A DNA stretch of 64,000 nucleotides from an uncultured Oscillospiraceae bacterium (GTDB lineage: Bacteria > Bacillota > Clostridia > Oscillospirales > Oscillospiraceae). Position 1 is the first letter of the stretch; each line of letters begins with the position of its first letter. The position numbers and the translations under genes were made by a program. This document shows, one piece after another, positions 8,176-16,977 of the stretch. The stretch is from positions 18,936 to 82,935 of the forward strand of contig CAJUNA010000033.1 in assembly GCA_910587645.1 (NCBI GenBank), in the 5' to 3' direction. The notes beneath the pieces are model-generated. The model was not told the DNA's origin. It searched no databases and worked only from the letters and a program-made list of their open reading frames with translations.

Positions 8176-8220
8176 CACAAAAAAGGGAGGGCCGCAGTAC
8201 TGCGGCCCTCCCTTTTTGTG
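8176..8220. terminator. Bidirectional intrinsic terminator
   Basis: A long near-perfect hairpin (AAAGGGAGGGCCGCAG paired with CTGCGGCCCTCCCTTT) flanked by A-rich and T-rich sides lies between the convergent bcp and VanY-type genes and can end transcription from both. Confidence 0.8.
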
Positions 8221-9195
8221 TTATTCCGTCTTGCATGTAACGATCAATCCGTCCACATTGTTTCCAGAGACGGTGTATTCTCCGCTGTCGGGCAGATAGG
8301 CGGCCGTCCCGGCGCAATACCATATCTCGTACGTACCATCCGCGCACTCCACCAGCAGGTGGGGGCCATCGAAGGGAAAGCCCTTCAAATAGTCCGTGTA
8401 TTCCTCCAGGCACAAGTCCTCTGCGGCCATGGCGATGGCGTGGGGCACGCCTGCGTAGCGGAAATGCCACGGCTCGTCCGCGATGCCGGTCAAGGCTTCC
8501 TTCTCCGCGCCGTAGCGGACGATCCAGCCATACCGGTGGCAGTTCTGGTTGATCCAGGCGTACTCGCCCTGGCCCCGGTACTCCTCGCTGGCGCCGTCCT
8601 CGCGGAGTATGGAGAAATCCACGACCAGGCCAGTGTGGTGCTCGCTGCCGCCGGGCTGGGCAACAAACTTTTCCGCGTGGGCCTGCCCGTTCCGCGCCGC
8701 GCTCTGGTCGAAAAGATGCTGCTGAAAGTCCTTGGTGCGGTAGCCCGCCACTACATTGACGGTCTTGCTGCCGCCCTGGGCTTGAAAGGCATCCATGAGT
8801 GCGTTGAGCGCATCCAGGGCGTGGGGAGCCAGATAGACCTCCTTGTCCCGGACATAGTAGCTTGCGGTCTTTTCTTCGTATATGCACTGCAAGGGCTGCT
8901 CTTCCGGAAACTGGTATAAAGTCCAGTTGTTGACCAAAACCAGGTCGCCGGTATGGACGGCGGCTTCTCCCAATTCCGTCAGGGTGCAGGGGATGCCGGT
9001 AGCGGTCATTGCCTGTACGCCGGAGGATCTTCCGGCAGGCGGCGCGGAGGTTCCTAGGGGCGATGCGCCCTGTCCCCCGCCAGTGGCGGCGGGCGTCAGC
9101 ATGCGTACGGCAAAAACAGCCGCCACCAGCAGCAACAGGGAAAACAGCACGGGCCGGATGGATGCGCCGCGCCTGGTGCGGTGGGTTCTTCTCAT
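8221..9195 (-). CDS. Membrane-anchored D-alanyl-D-alanine carboxypeptidase (VanY/M15B family)
   Basis: A 324-residue peptidase with a positively charged N-terminus and one membrane segment (about residues 14-32) that anchors the catalytic domain outside. The zinc-site motif SEHHTGLVVD (184-193, SxHx2Gx3D) and EPWH (241-244, ExxH) identify family M15B. It should trim the terminal D-Ala of peptidoglycan stems. It lies downstream of a two-component system, a layout that recalls van clusters, but no ligase or dehydrogenase is present, so glycopeptide resistance should not be inferred. AAAGGAG lies upstream with a rather long spacer. Confidence 0.85.
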   Translation of the reverse strand: MRRTHRTRRGASIRPVLFSLLLLVAAVFAVRMLTPAATGGGQGASPLGTSAPPAGRSSGVQAMTATGIPCTLTELGEAAVHTGDLVLVNNWTLYQFPEEQPLQCIYEEKTASYYVRDKEVYLAPHALDALNALMDAFQAQGGSKTVNVVAGYRTKDFQQHLFDQSAARNGQAHAEKFVAQPGGSEHHTGLVVDFSILREDGASEEYRGQGEYAWINQNCHRYGWIVRYGAEKEALTGIADEPWHFRYAGVPHAIAMAAEDLCLEEYTDYLKGFPFDGPHLLVECADGTYEIWYCAGTAAYLPDSGEYTVSGNNVDGLIVTCKTE

Positions 9196-9288
9196 TTGGT
9201 TTGCGCGTCTCCTTTGTGTGATGGCTTCATCCTACCCGTCCGCGCCATCGGTTTGGTTTTCTTTTTGTGTACGGTTTATAAACTTTTC

Positions 9289-10164
9289 TTAAACATTCCA
9301 GCTCAACCCACAGGAGCGGCCCGCAATCGACCAGAACGCCAGCGGGATCGCCACCGGCTGGCTGTCATAGGTAAAGGCAATCAGTCCCCGGGCGTCATAA
9401 TCACCGCCAGTTTCCGGATCCTTCGCCACACGCTCCAACATGTCACGGTTATACTCGTTGTACCATCCGCTGCTGATGGAATCCAGGCCCCAGTAGTTGC
9501 GCCACACGCCGCCGAAGTTAGCCGCGCCCTGGGGGGGCCAGACAGGCAGGCTCCCGCCGCTCCACTCCCATTGCAGGCTGAAGGCCAGGATCCGCCCCGA
9601 CTGGACGTCCACTGTCACATTCATGGAGTAGGATTCGCACTTGATAGACATACGGTAAACCTGAAAATTCAGCCGGGTGTCTGGATCCATATAGAGCAGC
9701 TCCCCGGAACTGGCGCAGGACAGTTCCCCGTCCGCGCTCCACAGGAAAGGAAGCCCGCCAGCGGCTTGCAGGCTGCGCAGCTCCTGTTTGACCGCCGCCA
9801 GCCGCTGTTCCCAGCGGTGCGTGGCCTCCTGGATATAGGCGGCCATTTCATCGTCCTCCAAGAGCTCCGGGGGCGGCACGGCGGAAATATCCGGCTCCTT
9901 GCTGCCGGAAATGCTCACAAACATCCACGATGCCCCTTCCTTATCCAGCTCTGTCACCCGCAGGGTGCCGCTTCGTATAAGAAGGACTTTTTCTGCTACG
10001 GAAAGCTGCAAGCTTTCGGCAAAGCCCTCCTGATCCGTGTTTTGCAGTTGGATAGCGGGACGGTCCAAAAGCTGCTTGTCATTGGCCGCAGAAAGCCACT
10101 CCGGCAGGAAAAACGCCGCCGCCAGCAACAGGAGCACCGTCCCTGCCGCCGCCCATTTAACCAT
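9289..10164 (-). CDS. Hypothetical membrane-anchored protein downstream of a sensor kinase
   Basis: A 291-residue protein of unknown function. One N-terminal hydrophobic segment (about residues 5-22) is followed by an extracytoplasmic part with no motif I recognise. The start at 10164 is chosen because GGGAGG lies at good spacing; a start three codons upstream is possible. Its first codons overlap the end of the histidine kinase gene, so expression is coupled to the two-component system. A regulatory partner or a target of the sensor is plausible. Confidence 0.65.
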   Translation of the reverse strand: MVKWAAAGTVLLLLAAAFFLPEWLSAANDKQLLDRPAIQLQNTDQEGFAESLQLSVAEKVLLIRSGTLRVTELDKEGASWMFVSISGSKEPDISAVPPPELLEDDEMAAYIQEATHRWEQRLAAVKQELRSLQAAGGLPFLWSADGELSCASSGELLYMDPDTRLNFQVYRMSIKCESYSMNVTVDVQSGRILAFSLQWEWSGGSLPVWPPQGAANFGGVWRNYWGLDSISSGWYNEYNRDMLERVAKDPETGGDYDARGLIAFTYDSQPVAIPLAFWSIAGRSCGLSWNV

Positions 10165-11572
10165 CAGGAACACCTCCCAGGATCACGGTCACGATGGTAC
10201 CCTTACCCTCCTGGCTCTCGAACTGGAGGGCGCTGCCATGCAGTTCCGCGATCTGCTTGCACAGCGCCAGCCCTAGGCCCGCGCCGCCCTCCGCCCGGGA
10301 ACGGGACTTGTCCACCATATAGAACGGTTCGGTAATTTTCGCCATCTCCCCCTCGGGGATGCCCCGGCCCTGATCTGCTACCGTCAAGCGGTAGCCATCC
10401 TCCGTCTTCCGGCCCGCCAGTACAATGTGCCCGCCTGGCTCCGTGGCCTTCCGGGCGTTGTCCAGCAGGTTTTGGATCAGGGTTTGCAGCAGGGCCGGAT
10501 CCCCTTCTATGACGCACTCCTCTGCCCGCACAGTTAGGGAAAGGCCCTTGCCCCGGACGGCGGGCTGGCTGATGCGCCCCGCCTCCCGGCAGAGATTGCC
10601 CATGTTGACTGGGCGAACCTCCATCGCGCTCCGACCCACTACCATGAGGTTCATCAAGGACAGAGACAGGTTCTCCAGCCGCTTGCCCTCAGAGAAAATG
10701 TAGCTGGCGGCCTTGAAGCGCATGTCCTCACTGAGGGTCTGGCTGCGCAGCAAGTCCGCGTAGCCGATAATGGAGGTCAGCGGGGTTTTCAGCTCGTGGA
10801 CGAAGCTGGCGGTGAAATCCTCCTGCCGCCGGGCAGCGTCCTCCAGTTCCTGGATGTTTTTTTCGATGGCCCCGGCCATAAGGTTAAAGCTGTCCGCCAG
10901 CTCGCCTATCTCATCGCCGCCAGAAACCTCGGCCCGGGGGGAATAATCGCCCTGGGCAAGCTGGGTGGCAACCCGGCCCAGGCTGCGGATGGGGGTTGTC
11001 AGCCAATAGGAGAGGGCGAACATGAGCAGTCCGCTGCCCCCCACCACCAGCAGGACAATCCAACGGTAAACCTGATAGTGAATCTCCCGGTCGGTAAACA
11101 GGCGGGTCACGTCCCGAACCGTTTCCATATACAGGATGCCGTCCGGCAGAACCACTGGCCCCGCGCAGTGGAGCAGATACCGCTCCTCCCCCTCCCGGCG
11201 CAGCACATAGCCGGAGGACCGCTGGTCAATATGGGAGAGCAATTCCTGGTCGCTCCTGGCATCGGTGGTGGAATAGATCTGTTCCCCTTCCTGGGTGGCG
11301 ACGCGGAACTGGTACCCGGAAAAGTAGGATACTTCCGACAGCGCCCGCTTTATGGCACGGCCCCGCTGAGACGCATTTTCCAGGGTGATGCCCCGGGCAT
11401 CACAGACAGCTTCATAGGAAATGCGGAGCATTTGCAGCTCCTCCTGGGCTATGACGATCTCCCGCTCCAGCGCCGACTGGAAAGACAGGGAGATCAACAG
11501 ATAGCTGCCCACACCAGTGGAGACCAGCAGGATACACAGTGTCGCGAAAGTGACCTTCCAGGCGAATTTCAT
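10157..11572 (-). CDS. Sensor histidine kinase
   Basis: A 471-residue membrane histidine kinase. Two membrane segments (about 7-29 and 171-191) enclose an extracytoplasmic sensor domain of about 140 residues. A HAMP domain (about 190-242) follows, then HisKA with the phospho-accepting His259 in SFVHELKTPLTS, then the ATPase domain with the N box NLLDNARKA, G1 DQGRGIPEG and G2 GAGLGLALCK. The start overlaps the stop of the response regulator gene as ATGA. The signal is unknown; the envelope genes downstream suggest a cell-wall cue. Confidence 0.92.
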   Translation of the reverse strand: MKFAWKVTFATLCILLVSTGVGSYLLISLSFQSALEREIVIAQEELQMLRISYEAVCDARGITLENASQRGRAIKRALSEVSYFSGYQFRVATQEGEQIYSTTDARSDQELLSHIDQRSSGYVLRREGEERYLLHCAGPVVLPDGILYMETVRDVTRLFTDREIHYQVYRWIVLLVVGGSGLLMFALSYWLTTPIRSLGRVATQLAQGDYSPRAEVSGGDEIGELADSFNLMAGAIEKNIQELEDAARRQEDFTASFVHELKTPLTSIIGYADLLRSQTLSEDMRFKAASYIFSEGKRLENLSLSLMNLMVVGRSAMEVRPVNMGNLCREAGRISQPAVRGKGLSLTVRAEECVIEGDPALLQTLIQNLLDNARKATEPGGHIVLAGRKTEDGYRLTVADQGRGIPEGEMAKITEPFYMVDKSRSRAEGGAGLGLALCKQIAELHGSALQFESQEGKGTIVTVILGGVPDG

Positions 11573-12228
11573 TCGTTGACCTCCAGCCGGTATCCCACTT
11601 TATAGACGGCGCAGATCCGCTCCTGCCAGCCCAGCTTCCGCCGGAGACGCTGCACATGGAGATCTACGGTACGGCTGTCGCCCATGTACTCATTTTCCCA
11701 CACCCGTTCGTAAATTGTCTCACGAAAAAGAGCGATATTCTTATTTTGCAAAAACAGAACCAGCAGGCTGTACTCCTTGGCCGTCAGGGAGACCAGCTCG
11801 CCCCCCTTGTAGACTGTCCGGGAATGGACGTCCACCACCACATCGCCCAGGACGATGTTGGCATCCGTTTTGTGGTAGCGGCGCAGCACTGTCTCCACCC
11901 GGGCCAGAAGCTCCGCAATCTCAAAAGGCTTGACGATATAATCGTCCGCCCCCAGGCGCAGGCCTTTAATCCGGTCTTTCACCCCGCTCCGGGCGGTGAT
12001 GAAAATAACTGGCACGTTCAGCGGGGCCAGGTACTCCATTAGCTCGAAGCCATCGATACCCGGGAGCATTACGTCCAGGAGGATTAGATCCCAGCGGCGG
12101 TGCTCCACCGCGTCCGCCGCCGCCGCGCCGTTGTCCAGGCATTCGCAAGCGTAACCCGCCGCCGTCAGGCTCATGTCCAGCAAGTCCGCAATCGGTTTTT
12201 CATCTTCTACGATCAGTATTCTTACCAT
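11569..12228 (-). CDS. OmpR/PhoB-family response regulator
   Basis: A 219-residue DNA-binding response regulator. The receiver domain (about 1-115) has the acidic pocket in IVEDEKP, the phospho-acceptor Asp52 in LILLDVMLPG, Thr in FITAR and Lys in DDYIVKPF. The C-terminal winged helix (about 125-219) contains SLTAKEYSLLVLFLQ and YMGDSRTVDLHVQRLRRKLG, typical of OmpR/PhoB. It lies 23 bases after fumC and overlaps the kinase gene by four bases. Confidence 0.92.
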   Translation of the reverse strand: MVRILIVEDEKPIADLLDMSLTAAGYACECLDNGAAAADAVEHRRWDLILLDVMLPGIDGFELMEYLAPLNVPVIFITARSGVKDRIKGLRLGADDYIVKPFEIAELLARVETVLRRYHKTDANIVLGDVVVDVHSRTVYKGGELVSLTAKEYSLLVLFLQNKNIALFRETIYERVWENEYMGDSRTVDLHVQRLRRKLGWQERICAVYKVGYRLEVNE

Positions 12229-12251
12229 TGCTATTTTTTCTTTCGCGCCAG

Positions 12252-13625
12252 TCAGACCATCTTGGCCGGGTCTACCAGCTCATCGTACTCCTCCGGCGTC
12301 AGATAGCCGGCACGCAGCACCGCTTCCCGCAGGGTTAAGCCCTCCTGATGGGCCAGGCGGGCAGCTTGTCCGGCTTTTTCGTAGCCGATTTTGGGCGTCA
12401 GGCATGTTACCAGCATCAGGGACCGCTGTAAGTATTCCTCCATCTTTTTCCGGTCGGCCCGGATCCCCTCCGCGCAGTGTTTGCGGAAGGAGTCCATGCC
12501 GTCCGCCAGCAGGCGGGCCGATTGCAGGAAATTGTAGGCAATCACCGGCATAAAGACGTTCAGCTCGAAGTTGCCCTGGCTGGCGGCGAAGCCGATGGCC
12601 GCATCGTTGCCCATGACCTGCACCGCAACCATGGTCACCGCTTCGCACTGGGTCGGGTTGACCTTCCCAGGCATAATAGAGCTGCCGGGTTCATTTTCCG
12701 GAATGGCCAGCTCCCCCAGGCCGCAGCGGGGGCCGCTGGACAGCCAGCGGACATCGTTGGCAATCTTCATCAGATCCGCCGCCAGCGCCTTCAGCGCGCC
12801 GTGGGCGAATACAATGCCGTCCCTGCTGGTGAGGGCGTGGAATTTATTGGGGGCCGTGACAAAGGCGTGGCCGGTCTGCTCACTGAGCAGTGCCGCTGTG
12901 CGCTCTGGGAAGCCCGCAGGGCAGTTAAGCCCCGTCCCGACCGCGGTGCCGCCCAAAGCCAGCTCCCGCAGGGCGGGAAGCGCGGTCTCTACATACTGGC
13001 GGGAAGCCTCCAGCATGGCCCGCCATCCGCTGATCTCCTGGGAGAAACGCAGGGGAACCGCGTCCTGCAAATGTGTGCGGCCGATCTTAATGACGTCCCT
13101 GTTTTCCTCCTCCAGCCGCCGGAAAGCAGCGGCAAGCGCGTCCAGCGCGGGGAGGACGCAGTCCTCCAGGGCACATACCGCCGCAACGTGCATGGCTGTG
13201 GGGAAGGTGTCATTGGAGCTTTGGGACATATTGACGTGGTCGTTGGGGTGGACGGCCAGGCCTGGATCCGCCTGGGCGCAGAGATGGGCAACCACCTCGT
13301 TCATATTCATGTTGGACTGGGTGCCGCTGCCGGTCTGCCAAACCTTTAGGGGAAATTCGTCCTCCCACCGGTGCGCCAGGATGGCATCGCAGGCGGAGAC
13401 GATCTTCTCACAGCGGCGGGAGTCCAGCCGCCCTAGCTCACAGTTGGCAGAGGCGGACGCCTTTTTGAGCTGTGCGAAGGCCTGGATGATCTCCTGGGGG
13501 ATGCGCTCCGTGCCAATGGAAAAATTCTCCAGACTCCTCTGGGTCTGGGCACCCCACAGCCGGCTGGCGGGAACTTGTACGGGCCCCAGCGTATCCCGTT
13601 CTGTACGGAAGGCTTGGTTATCCAT
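12252..13625 (-). CDS. fumC: Class II fumarate hydratase FumC
   Basis: A 457-residue enzyme that interconverts fumarate and malate; cytosolic tetramer. The family signature GSSIMPGKVNP is present, with QTGSGTQSNMNMNEV, MSQSSNDTFPTAMH and KIGRTHLQDAVPL building the shared active site. The start MDNQAF is chosen because GGAAAGGAG lies six bases upstream; the frame is open further upstream without support. This is the oxygen-stable class, notable for a presumed anaerobe. It is followed closely by the response regulator gene and may be co-transcribed with it. Confidence 0.94.
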   Translation of the reverse strand: MDNQAFRTERDTLGPVQVPASRLWGAQTQRSLENFSIGTERIPQEIIQAFAQLKKASASANCELGRLDSRRCEKIVSACDAILAHRWEDEFPLKVWQTGSGTQSNMNMNEVVAHLCAQADPGLAVHPNDHVNMSQSSNDTFPTAMHVAAVCALEDCVLPALDALAAAFRRLEEENRDVIKIGRTHLQDAVPLRFSQEISGWRAMLEASRQYVETALPALRELALGGTAVGTGLNCPAGFPERTAALLSEQTGHAFVTAPNKFHALTSRDGIVFAHGALKALAADLMKIANDVRWLSSGPRCGLGELAIPENEPGSSIMPGKVNPTQCEAVTMVAVQVMGNDAAIGFAASQGNFELNVFMPVIAYNFLQSARLLADGMDSFRKHCAEGIRADRKKMEEYLQRSLMLVTCLTPKIGYEKAGQAARLAHQEGLTLREAVLRAGYLTPEEYDELVDPAKMV

Positions 13626-13696
13626 AGGATTCGCTCCTTTCCCGATTTTCATTCCGATTCTTTCCTTAGGATAGCAAATTGAGGGAAAAATTACAA

Positions 13697-14581
13697 CTAT
13701 AATAGAAATTCCAACCGCTGCCGCAGGTTCCGGATCTCCACGGTCTCCGCTCCGGAGCCATATTCGCCGTCCAACGTCCAAGGGAATCCCTCCGGTGTGG
13801 TCACTGTCACCGCCGGAACGTGGCGGAATACTACGCCGCCGCCAGTGAAATCCTGGAGGACTAAGGCGCGGATCAGCTCTTGCAGCTCTGACGCGCTGGT
13901 GGGCGTGGGAATCAGGAGCAGTTCAAACAGGCCATCGTCCAGCACGACCTGCTCCTTTTGCAGCTTCATCAGTCCCCCAACACTGGTTGCGTTGGTGATC
14001 GCGCCAAAGAGGAAATCTCCATCAAAAACCTCTTCCTCTGTGGCTACTGTGGCGGGATAAGGCCGCAGAGTGGACAGATCCCGGACGCCCTCCAACAGAT
14101 AGGCCAGGTGCCCCAGGTCATTTTTGATGGACTGGGGCGCGCTGTAGGACGCCTTGGTGAACGCGCCAAAGGACGCTACATAGACAAAGGGACGGCCGTT
14201 GAAGGTTCCTACGTCCAGCCGCTTTCCCCGGCTGGATGTGATCCGCTTCGCGGCCTGGACGGGGTCGGCGGTCAGGGACAGGCTGGCCGCGAAATCGTTG
14301 GTGCTGCCGCTGGGAATATAGCCAACCGGCGGCGGCGCGTCCAAAGTCATGACGCCGCGCACGGTCTCATTGAGGGTGCCGTCCCCGCCGCAGCAGACAA
14401 TGCGGTCAAAATTGCCGCCCTCCGACTCCACAATCTCCGCGGCATGGCCCGGATAGGCCGTACGGCGGATGGAAATATGATATCCCGCTTCGCAGAAATG
14501 CACCGCCGCGTCAAACATCGGCGCCATCGAACGGGTGCGGCCTGCCCGGGGATTGACGATCAGCAATAAGGTCTTTGCCAT
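13697..14581 (-). CDS. Diacylglycerol/lipid kinase family protein (YegS/DgkB-like)
   Basis: A 294-residue protein of the DAG kinase catalytic-domain family. NPRAG near the N-terminus and GGDGTLNE (65-72) form the nucleotide-binding site, and IPSGSTNDFAASL matches the conserved GTxNDFAR-type loop. The C-terminal beta-sandwich (about 130-294) includes DDGLFELLLI. The substrate could be diacylglycerol or another membrane lipid and cannot be told from sequence. Transcription runs towards fumC, 71 bases away. Confidence 0.85.
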   Translation of the reverse strand: MAKTLLLIVNPRAGRTRSMAPMFDAAVHFCEAGYHISIRRTAYPGHAAEIVESEGGNFDRIVCCGGDGTLNETVRGVMTLDAPPPVGYIPSGSTNDFAASLSLTADPVQAAKRITSSRGKRLDVGTFNGRPFVYVASFGAFTKASYSAPQSIKNDLGHLAYLLEGVRDLSTLRPYPATVATEEEVFDGDFLFGAITNATSVGGLMKLQKEQVVLDDGLFELLLIPTPTSASELQELIRALVLQDFTGGGVVFRHVPAVTVTTPEGFPWTLDGEYGSGAETVEIRNLRQRLEFLL

Positions 14582-14699
14582 AGCAGATTATTTCCTCGCA
14601 TCTATTGAAAATTCCTGATTGGCACCTATTATATACCTGGCAGATGGAGATGGCAAGTATTTTCCATCGAAAGAGCGGTTCTCCTCCAAGCGCCAGAAA

Positions 14700-14741
14700 A
14701 GCCCCATGATGTGGGCAGGTTCTCTGCCACGCCATGGGGCT
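14700..14741 (-). terminator. Hairpin after the PHP phosphatase gene
   Basis: AGCCCCATG pairs with CATGGGGCT around an inner GC-rich part (GTGGGCAG/CTGCCAC). It starts 15 bases after the stop codon of the minus-strand gene. The T run is weak, so efficiency is uncertain. Confidence 0.5.
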
Positions 14742-14756
14742 GTAGATGGTCTTGCG

Positions 14757-15599
14757 CTATTTTACCAGGTATTGATCTAGTGGTACGGGGATCCAGCCGC
14801 TTTCTGTCAAGATCCAGGATTCCCGGAATCCGCAGGCTTTGGCCTGCTCCGCCGCCTGGGGGAAGGCATGGACGGTAGTTTCCGCATGGTGGCTGTCACT
14901 GGTGATGCAGATGCGGCCCCCCCGCTCACGGATAGCCCGCAGCAGGGCGGGAGCGGGGTAAGGCGCAGTCCGGCAGCCGCGGGACATGGCACCGGTGTTC
15001 ACCTCGAAGATCACGTCCCGCTCCAGCAGCGCGTCCATGGCTTCCAGCGCGGCGGCACGGTAACGTGGGTCTGTCTCATCGAAACGGCAGCCACCCTCGT
15101 TGAACTTGGTAATCAGGTCGAAATGGCCTACGATGTGGCATCCGGTTTTTATGGCGGTTTCCGCTTCCCGGCGGTAGTAGGCTTTCGCAAACGCGTAGCA
15201 GTCCCCGCCAAAATGCTCCCGCACCGTCTGGTCAAAAAGTCCAGGGCTGGCGTCAACGGAGAGGTACATCCCGTCCGCCCAGACGCCATGGACAGAGCCG
15301 ATCAAATAGTCATAGGGATCTGTTGGGGGAGCCGAGTCAATGTCCTGCTCCAGCCCCAGGAATACCGCCAGGCGGCCCGCGTAGGCTGTCCGCAGCCCCA
15401 GGACAGCCGCACGGTAGCCAGGGACGCTGGCGGGCTTCATAGACCAGCCGTCTGGGTCGGCTTCCCCAGTTAATGGGCTATGCTCTGAAAAGCCCAGGGA
15501 AGCGCAGCCAGAGCGAACCGCCCCTTCCGCCATTTCCTCAGGGGTGTGCTTCCCATCGCTGTAAACTGTGTGGGTGTGCAGGTTTTGGGGGAAAATCAT
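14757..15599 (-). CDS. PHP-domain histidinol-phosphatase-like protein
   Basis: A 280-residue metal-dependent phosphoesterase of the PHP superfamily, closest in pattern to the HisJ/HisK histidinol-phosphatases. The metal-ligand motif HTHTVYSDGKHTPEEM is at residues 8-23. Further ligands are likely in SEHSPLTG, GSVHG, GHFDLI, EVNTGA and SDSHH. No other his gene is in the window, so the true substrate is open. It overlaps the DUF1015 gene upstream by four bases (ATGA). Confidence 0.8.
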   Translation of the reverse strand: MIFPQNLHTHTVYSDGKHTPEEMAEGAVRSGCASLGFSEHSPLTGEADPDGWSMKPASVPGYRAAVLGLRTAYAGRLAVFLGLEQDIDSAPPTDPYDYLIGSVHGVWADGMYLSVDASPGLFDQTVREHFGGDCYAFAKAYYRREAETAIKTGCHIVGHFDLITKFNEGGCRFDETDPRYRAAALEAMDALLERDVIFEVNTGAMSRGCRTAPYPAPALLRAIRERGGRICITSDSHHAETTVHAFPQAAEQAKACGFRESWILTESGWIPVPLDQYLVK

Positions 15600-16876
15600 T
15601 TGATTTTCCGGCCTTCCACGTAGTAACGCTTATCTTCCGCGTGACCCATGGAGAAGGTCTTGCGGGGCAGCACGCCATCGGCAATGACGGTCTTAAAGAG
15701 CTGATCCTTGCCCATGGCGGGAAGCTTAAAGCCGATATTCCCCGGCTTCCGCCCCAGCTCATCGGTGACGCCTTCGCCGTGGATGTAGTCCACCTCGCCG
15801 CCGTGTTCCTTGAGATAGGCGTCCAGGAAATTTTGCAGCGTTCCCACTGGGAGTTGAACCCGGGGGTTGGGGACAGTCAGGCAGCCCTCGCCGCCAGCCC
15901 AGGTGTAGGCGATGGTGTGGCCTACACCGGCGCCCTCGTGGGCATTGGGATAAAAGTCCAGGAACGCGGCAATCAGCTTCTCCGGCTCTACGCCGAATAC
16001 TACCCGGTGGATGGCTTCAAATTTCAGCGCGTCATCGTGGAGGTTTTCAATCTCCACCAGGGCAAAACGGGCGGGCAGGTCTGCCCACTGGTCCTCGGGG
16101 GTAGTCTTTTTCAGGTTTTCATAGCAGGTCTTGGCGGTAGCAAGGCTGTGGTTGCCGTCGCCTACGGCAAACAGCAGGGGAGGTACGCCGCCCAGGCCGT
16201 ATTTCTCCTCCATGGCCTTGTCACTGGACAGGCGGGCCAGGGCGGTGGCCAGATCGTCCATCTGCTGGGACGAGAGCTTCCAGCCCTTCAGATGTCCGCC
16301 CTTGAGCATCAGGTCGAAATCGTAGAGGACTTCCATGGAATCCTTGGCGGCAGTGATCGGCTCCACGCAGATCTTCTGCGGGTCATCAATGAGCAGCATG
16401 ACATGGGGCAGCTCGATGGGGGCGTCCTTCCGCACACGGACGCGGGGCGGGATGCGCTCCAGGACTGTGCCCTCCGTAGCGCGGATCAGGGAACCGGAGC
16501 CAGGGGTATAGTCGTATTTCTCCAGATCCACCGCCGCTACCAGGCCGGGACGAACTGTCCCATCGGACTGGGTCCGCTCAATGTAAATGATGGATCCCTC
16601 CAGGGTCTTGAAGATATCCCGGGCCAGGTAGTCCTCCATGGCGCGGTTGATCCCGGCAATGTGCTCATCCACATTGGCGTCATTCAGCTTGCTCTCCGGC
16701 AGGATCAGGCGCAGCGTGCTGGGTGCGTCCCCGGCGATCCGGTCCGCTTCCTCCCAGTACTCCGGCTGGCTGGTGAACTGGTCGCAGGCGACTACCGCCC
16801 ATTTGCTCATGTCGCAGTCCTTTGGCAGCAAAATGTCTGCGGGCTTGACGCCCAGGGGTTCGTATTTCTGATTCAT
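15596..16876 (-). CDS. DUF1015 family protein
   Basis: A 426-residue cytosolic protein of the DUF1015 family. Characteristic segments are MSKWAVVACDQFTSQPEYW near the N-terminus and the central FAVGDGNHSLATAK motif, which resembles a nucleotide- or metal-binding loop. The biochemical function of the family is not established to my knowledge. It is translationally coupled to the PHP phosphatase gene, which hints at a shared phospho-substrate pathway. Confidence 0.85.
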   Translation of the reverse strand: MNQKYEPLGVKPADILLPKDCDMSKWAVVACDQFTSQPEYWEEADRIAGDAPSTLRLILPESKLNDANVDEHIAGINRAMEDYLARDIFKTLEGSIIYIERTQSDGTVRPGLVAAVDLEKYDYTPGSGSLIRATEGTVLERIPPRVRVRKDAPIELPHVMLLIDDPQKICVEPITAAKDSMEVLYDFDLMLKGGHLKGWKLSSQQMDDLATALARLSSDKAMEEKYGLGGVPPLLFAVGDGNHSLATAKTCYENLKKTTPEDQWADLPARFALVEIENLHDDALKFEAIHRVVFGVEPEKLIAAFLDFYPNAHEGAGVGHTIAYTWAGGEGCLTVPNPRVQLPVGTLQNFLDAYLKEHGGEVDYIHGEGVTDELGRKPGNIGFKLPAMGKDQLFKTVIADGVLPRKTFSMGHAEDKRYYVEGRKIK

Positions 16877-16908
16877 GCCTCTTCCTCCATCAATTTATTT
16901 CAATATAC

Positions 16909-16934
16909 ATACTTTTTCTTGAAAGAAAAAGTAT
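16909..16934. repeat. Dispersed CTTTTT/AAAAAG palindrome, copy 1
   Basis: Twelve-base arms ATACTTTTTCTT / AAGAAAAAGTAT around a two-base loop, followed by CAAAAAG. It lies in the 101-base gap between the ApgM-GNAT gene and the DUF1015 gene. Similar palindromes occur near 30.6, 49.5, 58.8 and 59.2 kb. Confidence 0.6.
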
Positions 16935-16977
16935 CAAAAAGAACGCTTTTCCGCAAGGTTGCTCTTGCTTCCAGGGG

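Noticed and set aside
8221..12228. Glycopeptide-resistance (van) cluster
   Set aside because: A VanY-type peptidase with a two-component system is suggestive, but VanH, VanA/B-type ligase and VanX are all absent.
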